This document shows positions 21,288 through 32,250 of a DNA stretch of 64,000 nt, in pieces; within the stretch, counting starts at the first letter, position 1; each line of letters starts with the position of its first letter. A program made the position numbers and the translations under genes. The stretch covers positions 1 to 64,000 of the forward strand of contig SGZH01000001.1 of assembly GCA_004214175.1 (NCBI GenBank), written 5' to 3'. The notes under the pieces were generated by a model. The model ran no database searches. It had not been told where the DNA came from and saw only the letters and a list, made by a program, of their open reading frames with translations. Source of the stretch: Flavobacteriales bacterium (GTDB lineage Bacteria; Bacteroidota; Bacteroidia; Flavobacteriales; Flavobacteriaceae).

Positions 21288-21623
21288 ATGAGAGATTTAA
21301 AAAATACAGAAGCACCATCAAATACTACTACCATTGACAAGAATTTGGTAGATGCGCCTACCAACAATATATATGAGGCGATATCTATTATATCTAAAAG
21401 AGCAGTTCAGATAAATGGTGATATTAAAAAAGAGCTACTTGAAAAATTAGATGAGTTTGCCACTTACAACGATAGTTTAGAAGAAATCTTTGAAAATAAA
21501 GAACAAATTGAAGTTTCTAAATTTTATGAGAAATTACCTAAGCCTCATGCAATAGCCGTTCAAGAGTGGCTTGAGAGTAAAATCTATCATAGAAATACTA
21601 AAGACGAAGAATTAGAAAATTAA
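21288..21623 (+). CDS. rpoZ: DNA-directed RNA polymerase omega-like subunit (Bacteroidota type)
   Basis: NIYEAISIISKRAVQINGDIKKELLEKLDEF; upstream of coaBC as in other Bacteroidota. Confidence 0.85.
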   Translation: MRDLKNTEAPSNTTTIDKNLVDAPTNNIYEAISIISKRAVQINGDIKKELLEKLDEFATYNDSLEEIFENKEQIEVSKFYEKLPKPHAIAVQEWLESKIYHRNTKDEELEN

Positions 21624-21626
21624 AAA

Positions 21627-22838
21627 ATGTCAGTTTTAAGTGGTAAAAATATCATACTAGGAGTAACTGCTGGTATAGCCGCTTACAAGTCTACATTTCT
21701 TATTAGATTACTTATAAAAAAAGGAGCCAATGTCAGAGTAGTAATGACACCTGCTTCCAAAGAATTTGTTACACCATTAACACTTTCAACGCTTTCTAAA
21801 AACGAAGTATATTCTTCATTTACTAACCAAGATGATGATAACGCTCAATGGAATAACCACGTAGACATTGCACAATGGGGAGATTTATTCATTATAGCAC
21901 CAGCTACTGCAAACACAATGTCAAAAATGGTAAGTGGAACTTGTGATAATTTATTATTAGCTGTTTATCTTTCTGCTAAATGTCCTGTTTATTATGCTCC
22001 AGCTATGGATTTGGATATGTATAAACATCCTTCTACTAAAGATACTTTTAAAAAACTTAATGATTTTGGAAATTTTCAAATTCCTGCTGAGGTTGGTGAA
22101 TTAGCTAGTGGACTTTCGGGAATGGGTAGAATGGCTGAACCTAAAAATATTGTTTCTTTCGTTGAAAAAAATATTCTAGATCAACTTCCATTAAAAAATA
22201 AATGTATTTTGATTACTGCGGGTCCAACCTACGAGTTAATAGATCCTGTTCGATTTATAGGAAATCATTCTAGTGGTAAAATGGGTTATGCTTTAGCAGA
22301 GGCCGCTGCTAGTCTTGGTGCTCAAGTAAAATTAATTTCTGGTCCTGTTAGTATAAAAACTAATAACGAAGCAGTTCAAGTGATTGAAGTAAATACTGCT
22401 GAAGAAATGTATAAAGCATCACACAATTTCTTTAATAATTGTGATATTGCTATTTTAAGTGCAGCAGTAGCTGATTTTACACCAAAAAGTGTAGCAACCC
22501 AAAAAATAAAAAAAAATAAAGATATTTTAACCATTGAATTGGCAAAAACAAAAGATATATTGACATCTTTAAGTAAAATAAAAGACCATCAGTTTCTAGT
22601 TGGTTTTGCATTGGAAACACAAAACGAATTAGAAAATGCAAAAACAAAACTTAAAAAAAAGAATTTAGATTTAATTGTATTAAATTCGCTTAACGATGAA
22701 GGAGCCGGCTTTCAGTATGACACCAATAAAGTAACTTTAATTTCTAAAGACAATAAAGTTACTCCTTATGGAGTTAAACCAAAAAGCGAAGTCGCTCGCG
22801 ATATTTTAAACTATATAATAAGAGAAATTTATGTATAA
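21627..22838 (+). CDS. coaBC: Bifunctional phosphopantothenoylcysteine decarboxylase/phosphopantothenate-cysteine ligase
   Basis: GVTAGIAAYKS, PAMDLDMY, ITAGPTYELIDPVRFIGNHSSGKMG. Confidence 0.97.
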   Translation: MSVLSGKNIILGVTAGIAAYKSTFLIRLLIKKGANVRVVMTPASKEFVTPLTLSTLSKNEVYSSFTNQDDDNAQWNNHVDIAQWGDLFIIAPATANTMSKMVSGTCDNLLLAVYLSAKCPVYYAPAMDLDMYKHPSTKDTFKKLNDFGNFQIPAEVGELASGLSGMGRMAEPKNIVSFVEKNILDQLPLKNKCILITAGPTYELIDPVRFIGNHSSGKMGYALAEAAASLGAQVKLISGPVSIKTNNEAVQVIEVNTAEEMYKASHNFFNNCDIAILSAAVADFTPKSVATQKIKKNKDILTIELAKTKDILTSLSKIKDHQFLVGFALETQNELENAKTKLKKKNLDLIVLNSLNDEGAGFQYDTNKVTLISKDNKVTPYGVKPKSEVARDILNYIIREIYV

Positions 22839-23721
22839 AAAAATAGTTTTATTATTCATTCTTATAACATCTCAATTTATAAACGCTCAAGAATTAAATT
22901 GTACGATTAATATCAATGCAGAGCAAACAGGTCAACCAAATAATCAAATATTTAGAACTTTAGAAACACAGCTTACTGAATTTATTAATACCACTATTTG
23001 GACTGATAAAAATTATAACAATCAGGAAAAGATAGATTGTAACATGTCAATCATAATAAATTCTTTTGATTCCAATATTTTTAATGCGACAATTCAAATC
23101 CAAGCTTCTAGACCTATTTACCTATCTTCGTATTCGAGTCCCATATATAATTTTAATGATAAACAATTTAATTTTTCATATGTAGAATTTCAACCATTGG
23201 TATTCAATATAAATAGCTTTGACTCGAATTTAGTTTCTGTTATTGCATTCCATGTGTATACTATAATTGGTTTAGATTCTGATACCTTTGAAATTAATGG
23301 AGGAGAGTCTTATTTCTCAATAGCAAAACAAATTGTTAATACTGCTGCAACTGGAGGTTACAAAGGCTGGAAGTCTACAGACGGTAAACAATCACGTTAT
23401 TCATTTAATGATGCATTAATATCACAAGTGTATAAAGAATTTCACACAGCTATGTACAACTACCATAGATTAGGAATGGACAAAATGCATAATTCACCAA
23501 AATTTGCTAAAACAACCATTTCAGCTGCTATTAATACCCTTAAAGGGATTAATGATAGAAGACCTAATTCTTTTTTGTTAAGAACTTTTTTCGATGCTAA
23601 ATCTGATGAATTACAACGTATATTTTCTGACGGACCGGCAATAAATATTACCACATTAATAAATAACTTAAACCGAATAGCTCCAACTAAGAGAAGTAGT
23701 TGGTCTAAGATACGATATTAA
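22831..23721 (+). CDS. DUF4835 family secreted protein
   Basis: Signal peptide; ELNCTININAEQTGQPNNQIFRTLETQLTEFINTTIWT; downstream of coaBC and upstream of recN. Confidence 0.88.
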   Translation: MYKKIVLLFILITSQFINAQELNCTININAEQTGQPNNQIFRTLETQLTEFINTTIWTDKNYNNQEKIDCNMSIIINSFDSNIFNATIQIQASRPIYLSSYSSPIYNFNDKQFNFSYVEFQPLVFNINSFDSNLVSVIAFHVYTIIGLDSDTFEINGGESYFSIAKQIVNTAATGGYKGWKSTDGKQSRYSFNDALISQVYKEFHTAMYNYHRLGMDKMHNSPKFAKTTISAAINTLKGINDRRPNSFLLRTFFDAKSDELQRIFSDGPAINITTLINNLNRIAPTKRSSWSKIRY

Positions 23722-23783
23722 TTTTTTCGATATTTTATTTTATAGTATTTTAGTATTTATAACATTTTTTAAATATTACCATA

Positions 23784-25436
23784 TTGATTACCAAGTTATT
23801 TATAAAAAACTTTGCTCTTATTGAGGATATTACTATTAATTTTAAATCTGGTTTGACGTCTATTTCAGGTGAAACGGGAGCTGGTAAATCAATATTGCTT
23901 GGGGCATTAGAATTAATTTTAGGTAAAAGAGCAGATTTAAATTCTGTTAGAGATAATTCTTTTAAATGTGTTATTGAAGCTGATTTTTTTTTAGAGGATA
24001 AATTATTTATCGATTTATTTAAAGATCATAATTTAGATTTTGATTCTCATACGATAATTCGAAGAGAATTGTTGCCATCTAATAAATCAAGAGCTTTTAT
24101 TAATGACACTCCGGTTTCTTTATCGCAATTGCAGTCGATATCAAGTTCTTTAGTTGATATTCATAGTCAGCACGAGTCAGTCTCTTTATTTTCAGAAAAA
24201 TATCAATTAGATATTTTAGATATTTTAGCTGGAAATAAAATTCTTTTAAAAAATTATTTAGAAAAACTCAATGATTATAATGAAATTTCAGAAACAATTA
24301 CTGAATTAATCTATAAAAAAGATTCTGCCTCAAAAGAATTGGACTATAATACTTTTTTATATAATGAATTAGTTGATGCAGATTTACATCAAGTAAATCA
24401 AGAAGAAATTGAAAAAAAGTATAAAAGGTTAAATAATGTAGAAGAAATCCAAGAAACTTTATTAAATATAAATAATATGTTTAATGAAGATGATTTTGGA
24501 ACACTAAATTCACTTAAAATTGCTCTAAATTCACTTTTAAAATTACAAAGGTTATCAACTGAATTTAATGGTATATACGAAAGGTTAAATAGTGTGATTA
24601 TAGAATTAGAAGATATCGCAGATGAAACAGTTGGTATTTCTGAATCTTTTGAGTCTGATCCATCTCTGCTCAATGAAATACATAATAAGCTTCAAATAAT
24701 CTACAAATTGCAGCAAAAGCATTCTGTTACAAATACTAATGAATTACTAGCTATTCAAAAGTCTCTACAAGAAAAAGTTTCTATTACTAATAATTTAGAT
24801 ATTGAAATTGATAAATTGTCAATCATTCAAAAAAATCTAAAAAATATATTAGTTGAATTTTCTGAAAAAATTCATAAAGGTAGATTAAATGTTATTCCCA
24901 CTCTTAAAGATAAACTTTGTTATTTTCTTACTGAATTGGGTATGCCTAATGCTTCCTTTGAGTTTAATTTATCTAATAGTAAAGTATTCAAACAAAATGG
25001 CACAGATATTTTAGAACTATTATTTACTGCTAACAAAGGGCATAATTTTGGGCCTTTAAAAAAAGTAGTTTCTGGTGGTGAGCTTAGCAGGATAATGTTA
25101 GCTGTGAAAGCTGTTATTGCTCAATATAAGCAGTTGCCTACATCAATATTTGATGAGATTGATATCGGAATATCAGGAGAAATTGCCTACAAAATGGCTG
25201 CTATACTAAAAGAGATGAGTTTGACAATGCAAATGATTAATATTACTCATTTGCCTCAAATTGCTGCCGTAGGGAATCAACATATAAAAATATATAAAGA
25301 AGATATCAATAACATCACCAAAACCAGTATTTCTATTTTAAACGAAAATGAAAGAATCAGCGAAATTGCAGAGATGATTGGAGGTAAAAACAAATCTATA
25401 TCTGCAATTAATCAGGCTAAAGAATTACTAAATTAA
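23784..25436 (+). CDS. recN: DNA repair protein RecN
   Basis: IKNFALIEDITINFKSGLTSISGETGAGKSILLGAL; VSGGELSRIMLAVKAVIA; FDEIDIGISGEIA. Confidence 0.96.
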   Translation: MITKLFIKNFALIEDITINFKSGLTSISGETGAGKSILLGALELILGKRADLNSVRDNSFKCVIEADFFLEDKLFIDLFKDHNLDFDSHTIIRRELLPSNKSRAFINDTPVSLSQLQSISSSLVDIHSQHESVSLFSEKYQLDILDILAGNKILLKNYLEKLNDYNEISETITELIYKKDSASKELDYNTFLYNELVDADLHQVNQEEIEKKYKRLNNVEEIQETLLNINNMFNEDDFGTLNSLKIALNSLLKLQRLSTEFNGIYERLNSVIIELEDIADETVGISESFESDPSLLNEIHNKLQIIYKLQQKHSVTNTNELLAIQKSLQEKVSITNNLDIEIDKLSIIQKNLKNILVEFSEKIHKGRLNVIPTLKDKLCYFLTELGMPNASFEFNLSNSKVFKQNGTDILELLFTANKGHNFGPLKKVVSGGELSRIMLAVKAVIAQYKQLPTSIFDEIDIGISGEIAYKMAAILKEMSLTMQMINITHLPQIAAVGNQHIKIYKEDINNITKTSISILNENERISEIAEMIGGKNKSISAINQAKELLN

Positions 25437-25471
25437 AGCGTATATTTACCAATTAGTAACAAAATAAAAAT

Positions 25472-26284
25472 ATGGCATATAACTTATTAAAAGGAAAACG
25501 GGGAATTATTTTTGGAGCATTAGATGAAAATTCTATAGCTTGGAAAACAGCGGAACAAGTTCATGCAGAAGGAGGAGTATTTGTTTTAACAAATGCTCCA
25601 ATAGCAATGAGAATGGGACAAATTAATGAATTAGCAACTAAAACTAATTCTGAAATTATTCCAGCTGATGCAACTAATTTAGAAGATTTAGAAAATTTAA
25701 TTAGTAAGTCTATGGAAATTCTAGGCGGTAAACTGGATTTTGTGCTTCATTCTATTGGAATGTCAGTAAATGTGAGAAAGGGAAATACATATACTAATCA
25801 AAATTATTCATTTACTCATAAAGGCTGGGATGTTTCTGCAGGTTCTTTCCACAAAGTTATGCAAGTTATTTACCAGAAGGATGCTATGAATGAATGGGGA
25901 AGTATTGTTGCTTTAACATACATGGCTGCTCAAAGAGTTTTTCCAGATTATAATGATATGGCAGACAATAAGGCTTATCTAGAATCAATAGCCCGTAGTT
26001 TTGGTTATTTCTTTGGAAGAGACAAAAACGTTCGAGTAAATACAATTTCACAGTCACCCACACCAACTACTGCAGGTCAGGGAGTTAAAGGTTTTGATGG
26101 GTTCATTGCTTATGCAGAAAAAATGTCTCCTTTGGGAAATGCAACGGCATTAGATTGCGCTAATTATACTGTAGCAATGTTTAGTGACTTAACGAAAAGA
26201 GTTACATTACAGAATCTTTATAATGACGGTGGATTTTCGAACATGGGAGTGAGTAATGAAGTAATGGAAACATTTATGAAATAA
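25472..26284 (+). CDS. fabI: Enoyl-[acyl-carrier-protein] reductase (NADH)
   Basis: KRGIIFGALDENSIAWKTAEQ; YNDMADNKAYLES (Y-x6-K); SQSPTPTTAGQGVKGF. Confidence 0.96.
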   Translation: MAYNLLKGKRGIIFGALDENSIAWKTAEQVHAEGGVFVLTNAPIAMRMGQINELATKTNSEIIPADATNLEDLENLISKSMEILGGKLDFVLHSIGMSVNVRKGNTYTNQNYSFTHKGWDVSAGSFHKVMQVIYQKDAMNEWGSIVALTYMAAQRVFPDYNDMADNKAYLESIARSFGYFFGRDKNVRVNTISQSPTPTTAGQGVKGFDGFIAYAEKMSPLGNATALDCANYTVAMFSDLTKRVTLQNLYNDGGFSNMGVSNEVMETFMK

Positions 26285-26354
26285 TATTTTTTTCAGATGA
26301 TTAAATCATCTATTTTAAATAAGTAAACGGTTTTATTTTAATTATGCTTATTAA

Positions 26355-27365
26355 ATGCTTAATACAATTAAATATTCCTTTATAATACCTGTATTTAATA
26401 GACCTGACGAAATATATGAATTGTTAGAAAGTTTTTGTAATCAAAATTTTGTTGATGATTTTGAAATAGTTATTGTTGAAGATGGATCCACAAAAAGGTG
26501 TAATGAAATAATATCTGTTTTCAATTCTAAATTAGATATATCCTACTTTTATAAGGATAATTCTGGCCCTGGTTCATCTAGAAATTATGGAATGAGACTT
26601 GCAAAAGGTAATTACTTTATTATTCTAGATTCAGACTGTATTTTACCACCTCATTATTTAAATACTGTTCACCAATTTTTAGAGACAGAATTTTATCATT
26701 GTTTTGGTGGAGCTGACACCTCTAACAATAGTTTTTCTCCAATACAACAAGCTATAAATTATACAATGACCTCTTTACTATCTACAGGTGGAATTAGAGG
26801 TAATAAAAAAAGTTTACAAAAATTTGAACCTAGAAGTTTTAATATGGGGCTTTCAAAAGAAGTTTTTGATAAAACAAATGGGTTTTCTAATATACATCCT
26901 GGTGAAGATCCTGATTTGTCATTTAGAGTTTTAGAACTTAATTATCAAACTGTATTTATACCAAATGCCTTTGTATTTCATAAGCGCAGAATTACTTGGA
27001 GTAAGTTTTATTTACAAATTTCAAAATTTGGATTGGTAAGACCTATACTTAATATCTGGCATCCTAAATCTACTAAATTTATTTTTTGGTTGCCTACGAT
27101 GTTCCTTCTATTTTCAATTTGTTCCATAACTTTTAGTGTGTACTTCAACAATTTGTTATTCTTAGTTCCTTTATCAAGTTATTTATTTTTAATTGTTGCT
27201 GATTCAACTATAAAAAATAAAAGTTTATTAGTAGGAGTGTATTCACTTTTTGCTCTTTTTATTCAATTTACAGCTTATGGTTTATCTTTCTTAAAATCTA
27301 CTTTTTTAATAAACTTTTTAAAAAGAGATCCTGAAAAACAATTTCCTAAACTATTTTTTAAGTAA
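26355..27365 (+). CDS. Glycosyltransferase family 2
   Basis: SFIIPVFNRPDEIYELLESF, VEDGSTKRC, ILDSDCILPPHY; C-terminal TM segments. Confidence 0.93.
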   Translation: MLNTIKYSFIIPVFNRPDEIYELLESFCNQNFVDDFEIVIVEDGSTKRCNEIISVFNSKLDISYFYKDNSGPGSSRNYGMRLAKGNYFIILDSDCILPPHYLNTVHQFLETEFYHCFGGADTSNNSFSPIQQAINYTMTSLLSTGGIRGNKKSLQKFEPRSFNMGLSKEVFDKTNGFSNIHPGEDPDLSFRVLELNYQTVFIPNAFVFHKRRITWSKFYLQISKFGLVRPILNIWHPKSTKFIFWLPTMFLLFSICSITFSVYFNNLLFLVPLSSYLFLIVADSTIKNKSLLVGVYSLFALFIQFTAYGLSFLKSTFLINFLKRDPEKQFPKLFFK

Positions 27366-27379
27366 ATTTATGAATAGCA

Positions 27380-28339
27380 ATGTTTATAATGACCAAAGAA
27401 AATTCAAATAATCAAAAAAAAGGAAAACCAAAGATGTTTTTGCTATTTCTATTAATAGCAACTTTTATTTGGTTTCTATCTAAGTTTTCACGTGATTTTG
27501 TAGCAACTATAGATGTAGGAATTGAATATACAAATACCCCTCACGGAATTTTTGTTGCTGACGAAAATAAAAATATTATTTCTTTTGATTTGACTGCTAG
27601 TGGTTTTGATTTTCTGTATTATAAAATAAATAGACCTAAAATTTACATCGACCTAGGAAAATATTATAATTATGATAAATCATTTATTTTAATTCCGCCT
27701 GAGGATTTTAAGAGAATTATAGCGAATCAATTACAAAGCGGTATCATCATAAAAAATATTTCTACTAATAAACTTGAAATTCTACTTGATAAATTAGAAA
27801 CTAAAAGAGTAAAAGTTACATTAATCGAAGATATTAGTTACACCGATGGATATAAGGCAGTTGGAGCTATTAAAATAATACCTGATTCTATCGAAGTTTC
27901 GGGGCCTGCCCATCAATTAGACACTTTGAATGAAATTTTCACAAACTTACTCTCAATCCCTAATGTATCCAAAAATATTTCTACGAAAGTTAGTTTAAAT
28001 ACTAGTTTTGAAAAAAAACTTTCTTTTGAAAAAAACGAGGTGAATATAAATATTGAAGTAAAGGAGTTCACACAAAAATCTATACTAATTCCATTAACTT
28101 TAAAAAACCCACCACCAAATTTAAATATTAAATTATTACCTGAAAGTATAATTATTGACTTTGATGTATCCTTAGAGAGTTTTAATAAAATTAAAATTTC
28201 TGACTTTTTGATTGAAATTGATTATCATAGTAAAAATGAATTAGAAAATTATATGATCCCAAAATTAATTAAATTTCCTGATTCTATTTTGAATGTTGAG
28301 ATACGCCAGGATAAAGTAAATTATTTAATTTTAAAATGA
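27380..28339 (+). CDS. YbbR-like domain protein
   Basis: N-terminal TM and repeated VSGPAHQLDTLNEI-type segments; upstream of coaE. Confidence 0.75.
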   Translation: MFIMTKENSNNQKKGKPKMFLLFLLIATFIWFLSKFSRDFVATIDVGIEYTNTPHGIFVADENKNIISFDLTASGFDFLYYKINRPKIYIDLGKYYNYDKSFILIPPEDFKRIIANQLQSGIIIKNISTNKLEILLDKLETKRVKVTLIEDISYTDGYKAVGAIKIIPDSIEVSGPAHQLDTLNEIFTNLLSIPNVSKNISTKVSLNTSFEKKLSFEKNEVNINIEVKEFTQKSILIPLTLKNPPPNLNIKLLPESIIIDFDVSLESFNKIKISDFLIEIDYHSKNELENYMIPKLIKFPDSILNVEIRQDKVNYLILK

Positions 28340-28935
28340 AAATTATTGGACTAACCGGTGGAATAGGCAGTGGTAAAACTACAATTGCTTCTTTGTTTAA
28401 AAAAAAAGGTATTCCAATTTATATTGCTGATGAAAGAGCAAAAAATATTACAAACACTTCAAAATTAATTCGAAAACATATCATCGAACTTCTTGGAGAA
28501 AATGCTTACCAGGGTCATAAAATGGATCGAAATTATGTATCAAATAAAATTTTTAATGATGAAACCTTACTAAAAAAAATAAATGCAATTATTCATCCTA
28601 AGGTTACTGAAGACTTTGTAGAATGGTTAAAAAAACAAAAAGGACCCTACTGTATTAAAGAAAGTGCCATTCTCTTTGAAAATGGAAATTACAAATACTG
28701 TGATTACACAATTTTGATCACGGCACCTGAAGAAATTAAAATAAAAAGAGTGATGAAAAGAGATCAACTTACAATTCTAGAAATAAAAAGTAGGATAAAA
28801 AATCAATGGAGTGATGATAAAAAAAGTTTTTTAGCTGATACTATTATTGAAAATATTAAATTAGAAAATACAAAAGAATATATAAGTAAAATTCACCTGT
28901 ACTTGCTTGAAAACATTAATAATGGCAAGATTTAA
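28336..28935 (+). CDS. coaE: Dephospho-CoA kinase
   Basis: IGLTGGIGSGKTTIASLF; IHPKV; ESAILFENG. Confidence 0.97.
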   Translation: MKIIGLTGGIGSGKTTIASLFKKKGIPIYIADERAKNITNTSKLIRKHIIELLGENAYQGHKMDRNYVSNKIFNDETLLKKINAIIHPKVTEDFVEWLKKQKGPYCIKESAILFENGNYKYCDYTILITAPEEIKIKRVMKRDQLTILEIKSRIKNQWSDDKKSFLADTIIENIKLENTKEYISKIHLYLLENINNGKI

Positions 28936-28984
28936 TTTTTGTTAACATTTGGTTAAATAGACTAATCTCTAAATGTTAATACTA

Positions 28985-28992
28985 TATTTTTG
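28985..28992 (+). promoter_or_regulatory. -7 element TATTTTTG upstream of the histidine kinase gene
   Basis: TAnnTTTG match 4 nt upstream of the ATG at 28997. Confidence 0.5.
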
Positions 28993-28996
28993 ATTT

Positions 28997-30559
28997 ATGA
29001 ACAATAGGTTATTCCCCTTATTAATTGTTTTAATGACTCTTTCTCTTCTGGGAATCATGTTTTTGCAGGGATATTGGATAAAAAATTCTTATCAAAGTCG
29101 AGAAGAACAGTTTACTCTTAATGTTCGTCAACTTTTAATATCTGTTTCTAAAGAAATCCAATTAGAAGAAATTGAAAAGTATTATAACGTTTACAATAGT
29201 ATTATAGATACAATACAAGTTCCTGATCAGGCTAGTTTTAATGAACTTATCTATACAATAACCAATGATAGGAAAGATGAAACCTATATTTTTTCAGATG
29301 GTGTACTTGAAGAAAATTATAAATTATCAACTAGTGCATTAGATCTTGAAATAGACAGTATACAATTTAAAAAAATTACCAGTAGGAAAATTACTACCAA
29401 AATTACATCAGGTGTTGATGGGAGCAAGAATGTTAAATCTAAAACAGAATCTTTTAAAAGATTAAAAGACTATGAACAAAATCAGTTTGAAAATGCTTAC
29501 AAAAATATCCTAACCAAAACACCTATCCATAAAAGAATATCAGGAAAAAAAATTGAAGAATTAATAAGTATCCAACTTGAAAAGTTAGGATTAAGTACTA
29601 GCTTCGAATATGCTGTATACAGTAATGACCTTTCAACAAAGATACGTTCAAAAGATTTTACATTGGATCCCTCAATAACCTATGGAGTTCCATTATTTGT
29701 CAACAATGAATTAAAAACAAATTTTCAGCTTTTTGTAAACTTTTCTGACAAGAAAAATCTTGTTTTAAGTTCAATAATAGGTATGGCAATACTTTCTTTA
29801 ATGTTTACTGGTTTTATAGTTTTCACCTATGCAAGCGCATTAAAACAACTATTAAAACAACGTCAGATATCCCAGATTAAAACTGATTTTATTAATAACA
29901 TGACACATGAATTTAAAACACCCATAGCTACTATAAATTTAGCTCTTGATGCTTTAAAAAACCCAAAAGTTGAAGACAATAAGAAATTTATTCATCGATA
30001 CCATAATATGATTCGCGAAGAAAATCGAAGAATGCATACACAAGTTGAAAATGTATTAAGAATCTCTAAACTAGAAAATGATGAATTAGATTTAGAAAAA
30101 GCTGCAGTTAATTTACATGAAATTATAACTGATGCGGTAACCCATGTGAGTCTGATTGTTGAAAATAAAGGCGGATATATTAAAACTCATTTTTTTGCAG
30201 AGAATTCAAATATATTTGGTAGTGATCTTCACTTAACTAACATCATAGTTAATATAATTGATAATGGAATTAAATATACAGAGGGTGCTCCAGAAATAGA
30301 TATTTATACTGAAAATTTAAATAATTACGTTTTTGTAAAAATAGTAGACAAAGGAATAGGTATGAGTAAATCAGTACAAAAGAAAATATTTGAAAAATTT
30401 TATAGAGAGCAAATGGGTAATATTCATAACGTTAAGGGACATGGTTTAGGTCTTTCCTATGTTAAGCGAATATTGGACGACCATGATGCGGAAATAAATG
30501 TTGAAAGTGAAAAAGGGAACGGAAGTACCTTTATCATTAAATTAGAATTAATAACTTGA
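28997..30559 (+). CDS. Two-component sensor histidine kinase
   Basis: Two TM regions; NNMTHEFKTPIATI H-box; DNGIKYTEG N-box; DKGIGMSKSVQKKIFEKFYR; GHGLGLSYVKRI. Confidence 0.96.
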   Translation: MNNRLFPLLIVLMTLSLLGIMFLQGYWIKNSYQSREEQFTLNVRQLLISVSKEIQLEEIEKYYNVYNSIIDTIQVPDQASFNELIYTITNDRKDETYIFSDGVLEENYKLSTSALDLEIDSIQFKKITSRKITTKITSGVDGSKNVKSKTESFKRLKDYEQNQFENAYKNILTKTPIHKRISGKKIEELISIQLEKLGLSTSFEYAVYSNDLSTKIRSKDFTLDPSITYGVPLFVNNELKTNFQLFVNFSDKKNLVLSSIIGMAILSLMFTGFIVFTYASALKQLLKQRQISQIKTDFINNMTHEFKTPIATINLALDALKNPKVEDNKKFIHRYHNMIREENRRMHTQVENVLRISKLENDELDLEKAAVNLHEIITDAVTHVSLIVENKGGYIKTHFFAENSNIFGSDLHLTNIIVNIIDNGIKYTEGAPEIDIYTENLNNYVFVKIVDKGIGMSKSVQKKIFEKFYREQMGNIHNVKGHGLGLSYVKRILDDHDAEINVESEKGNGSTFIIKLELIT

Positions 30560-30563
30560 TATT

Positions 30564-31280
30564 ATGGAAATCGAAAACAAAAAAATTCTTTTAGTAGAGG
30601 ATGATCCAAATTTTGGCACCGTCCTAAAAGATTATTTAACTATGAATGATTATGATGTAACTCATGCGAAAAATGGTTTGGAAGGCTTTGAAAAATTTAA
30701 AAAAGAAGATTTTAACCTCTGTATACTAGATGTTATGATGCCTTATAAGGATGGTTTTACATTAGCAAAAGAAATTCGAGAGAAAAATACTGATATTCCG
30801 ATTATATTTTTAACAGCTAAAGCACTCAAAGAAGATGTTTTAAAAGGTTATAAAGTTGGTGCTGATGACTATTTGAATAAACCTTTTGATAGTGAGGTTC
30901 TTTTAATGAAAATTAAAGCTATAATGCAACGTAAAACTACCGATACAGTCACAGAAAGTAAAGAATTTGAATTTAACATAGGTAGTTTTTTCTTAAACTC
31001 AAGACTTCGTTTTTTAACATATAACAATGAAAATCCAATAAAATTATCTCCAAAAGAAAATGACTTACTAAGATTATTGGCATTACACAAAAATGATTTG
31101 ATGCCACGTGAATTAGCGCTAACAAAAATTTGGAGAGATGATAACTACTTTACGTCTCGTAGCATGGATGTCTATATAGCAAAATTACGAAAGTACTTAG
31201 GTAAAGATGAAGAAGTTGAAATTATAAATATTCATGGTGAGGGATTTCGTCTATTAATAAAAAGTGAAGTAGATCATTGA
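30564..31280 (+). CDS. OmpR-family response regulator
   Basis: LLVEDDPNFGTVL; CILDVMMPYKDGF; FLTAKA; C-terminal winged helix SRSMDVYIAKLRKYL. Confidence 0.97.
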   Translation: MEIENKKILLVEDDPNFGTVLKDYLTMNDYDVTHAKNGLEGFEKFKKEDFNLCILDVMMPYKDGFTLAKEIREKNTDIPIIFLTAKALKEDVLKGYKVGADDYLNKPFDSEVLLMKIKAIMQRKTTDTVTESKEFEFNIGSFFLNSRLRFLTYNNENPIKLSPKENDLLRLLALHKNDLMPRELALTKIWRDDNYFTSRSMDVYIAKLRKYLGKDEEVEIINIHGEGFRLLIKSEVDH

Positions 31281-31302
31281 TTGAATATTGTCTTTAAATT
31301 TT

Positions 31303-32220
31303 TTAGGGCATAGTTTGGAAATTTTCTATCAATTTAAATATTTCACGAGTATTCGTATTGTATTTAAACCAGTTTATATTTTTGTTCTTTCTAAACCATG
31401 TTCCTTGTCTTTTCGCGAATCTTCTTGTGTTTTTTTTAATGTCTTCTATTGCCTGCTTTTTTGTAATGATTCCTTCCATAAAGTCAAAAATTTCTCTGTA
31501 ACCAACTGTTTTTAGAGCATTTAATTTTTTGTTTATAAATAAATCTTTAGCTTCTTCAAATAAACCATCCGATATCATCTGGTTTACTCTTTTATTTATT
31601 CTATCATAGACAACTTCTCTATCGGCTTCAAGACCTATATAAATAGTTTCAAACTCTCTAGATTTATGTTCTGATTTTAAAAAAGAAGAATAAGGTTTGT
31701 TTTGTGACTCACAAACTTCCAATGCTCGAATTATTCTATGATGATTTCTTAAATCGACTTTGTTATAATAATTAGGGTCTTTTTCTTTTAATCTATTTTG
31801 TAAATATTCAATCCCTTTTTCTTGAAAATCATTATTTAAACGATTTCTAATACGTTGTTGGACTAATGGGAATTCGTCCAATCCTTTTACTACAGCATCT
31901 ATATAAAGTCCAGAACCTCCAACCATTACTGCTTTTGAATTTTCTTTAAATAATTCATTTAATTTTTTTATCGATTCTGTTTCAAAATCGCCAACTGTAT
32001 ATGGCTCGTGGATTGATTTTTCTTGAATAAAATGATGCTTGACTAATTTTAATTCTTCTTTAGTTGGTACCGCAGTTCCAATAGTCATTTCTTTGTAAAA
32101 TTGTCTGGAATCAGCTGAAATTATATCACATGAAAAATGATTAGCAACCTTAATCGATAATGAAGTTTTTCCGATTGCAGTAGGTCCTACTATACAAATA
32201 AGTAACGGTTTTTTTTGCAC
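31303..32220 (-). CDS. miaA: tRNA dimethylallyltransferase (GTG start)
   Basis: CIVGPTAIGKTSLSIKVA; ISADSRQFYKEMTIGTA; VGGSGLYIDAVVKGL. Confidence 0.97.
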   Translation of the reverse strand: MQKKPLLICIVGPTAIGKTSLSIKVANHFSCDIISADSRQFYKEMTIGTAVPTKEELKLVKHHFIQEKSIHEPYTVGDFETESIKKLNELFKENSKAVMVGGSGLYIDAVVKGLDEFPLVQQRIRNRLNNDFQEKGIEYLQNRLKEKDPNYYNKVDLRNHHRIIRALEVCESQNKPYSSFLKSEHKSREFETIYIGLEADREVVYDRINKRVNQMISDGLFEEAKDLFINKKLNALKTVGYREIFDFMEGIITKKQAIEDIKKNTRRFAKRQGTWFRKNKNINWFKYNTNTREIFKLIENFQTMP

Positions 32221-32250
32221 GTATAAATTTAAGTAAAATACTTTTAGAAG

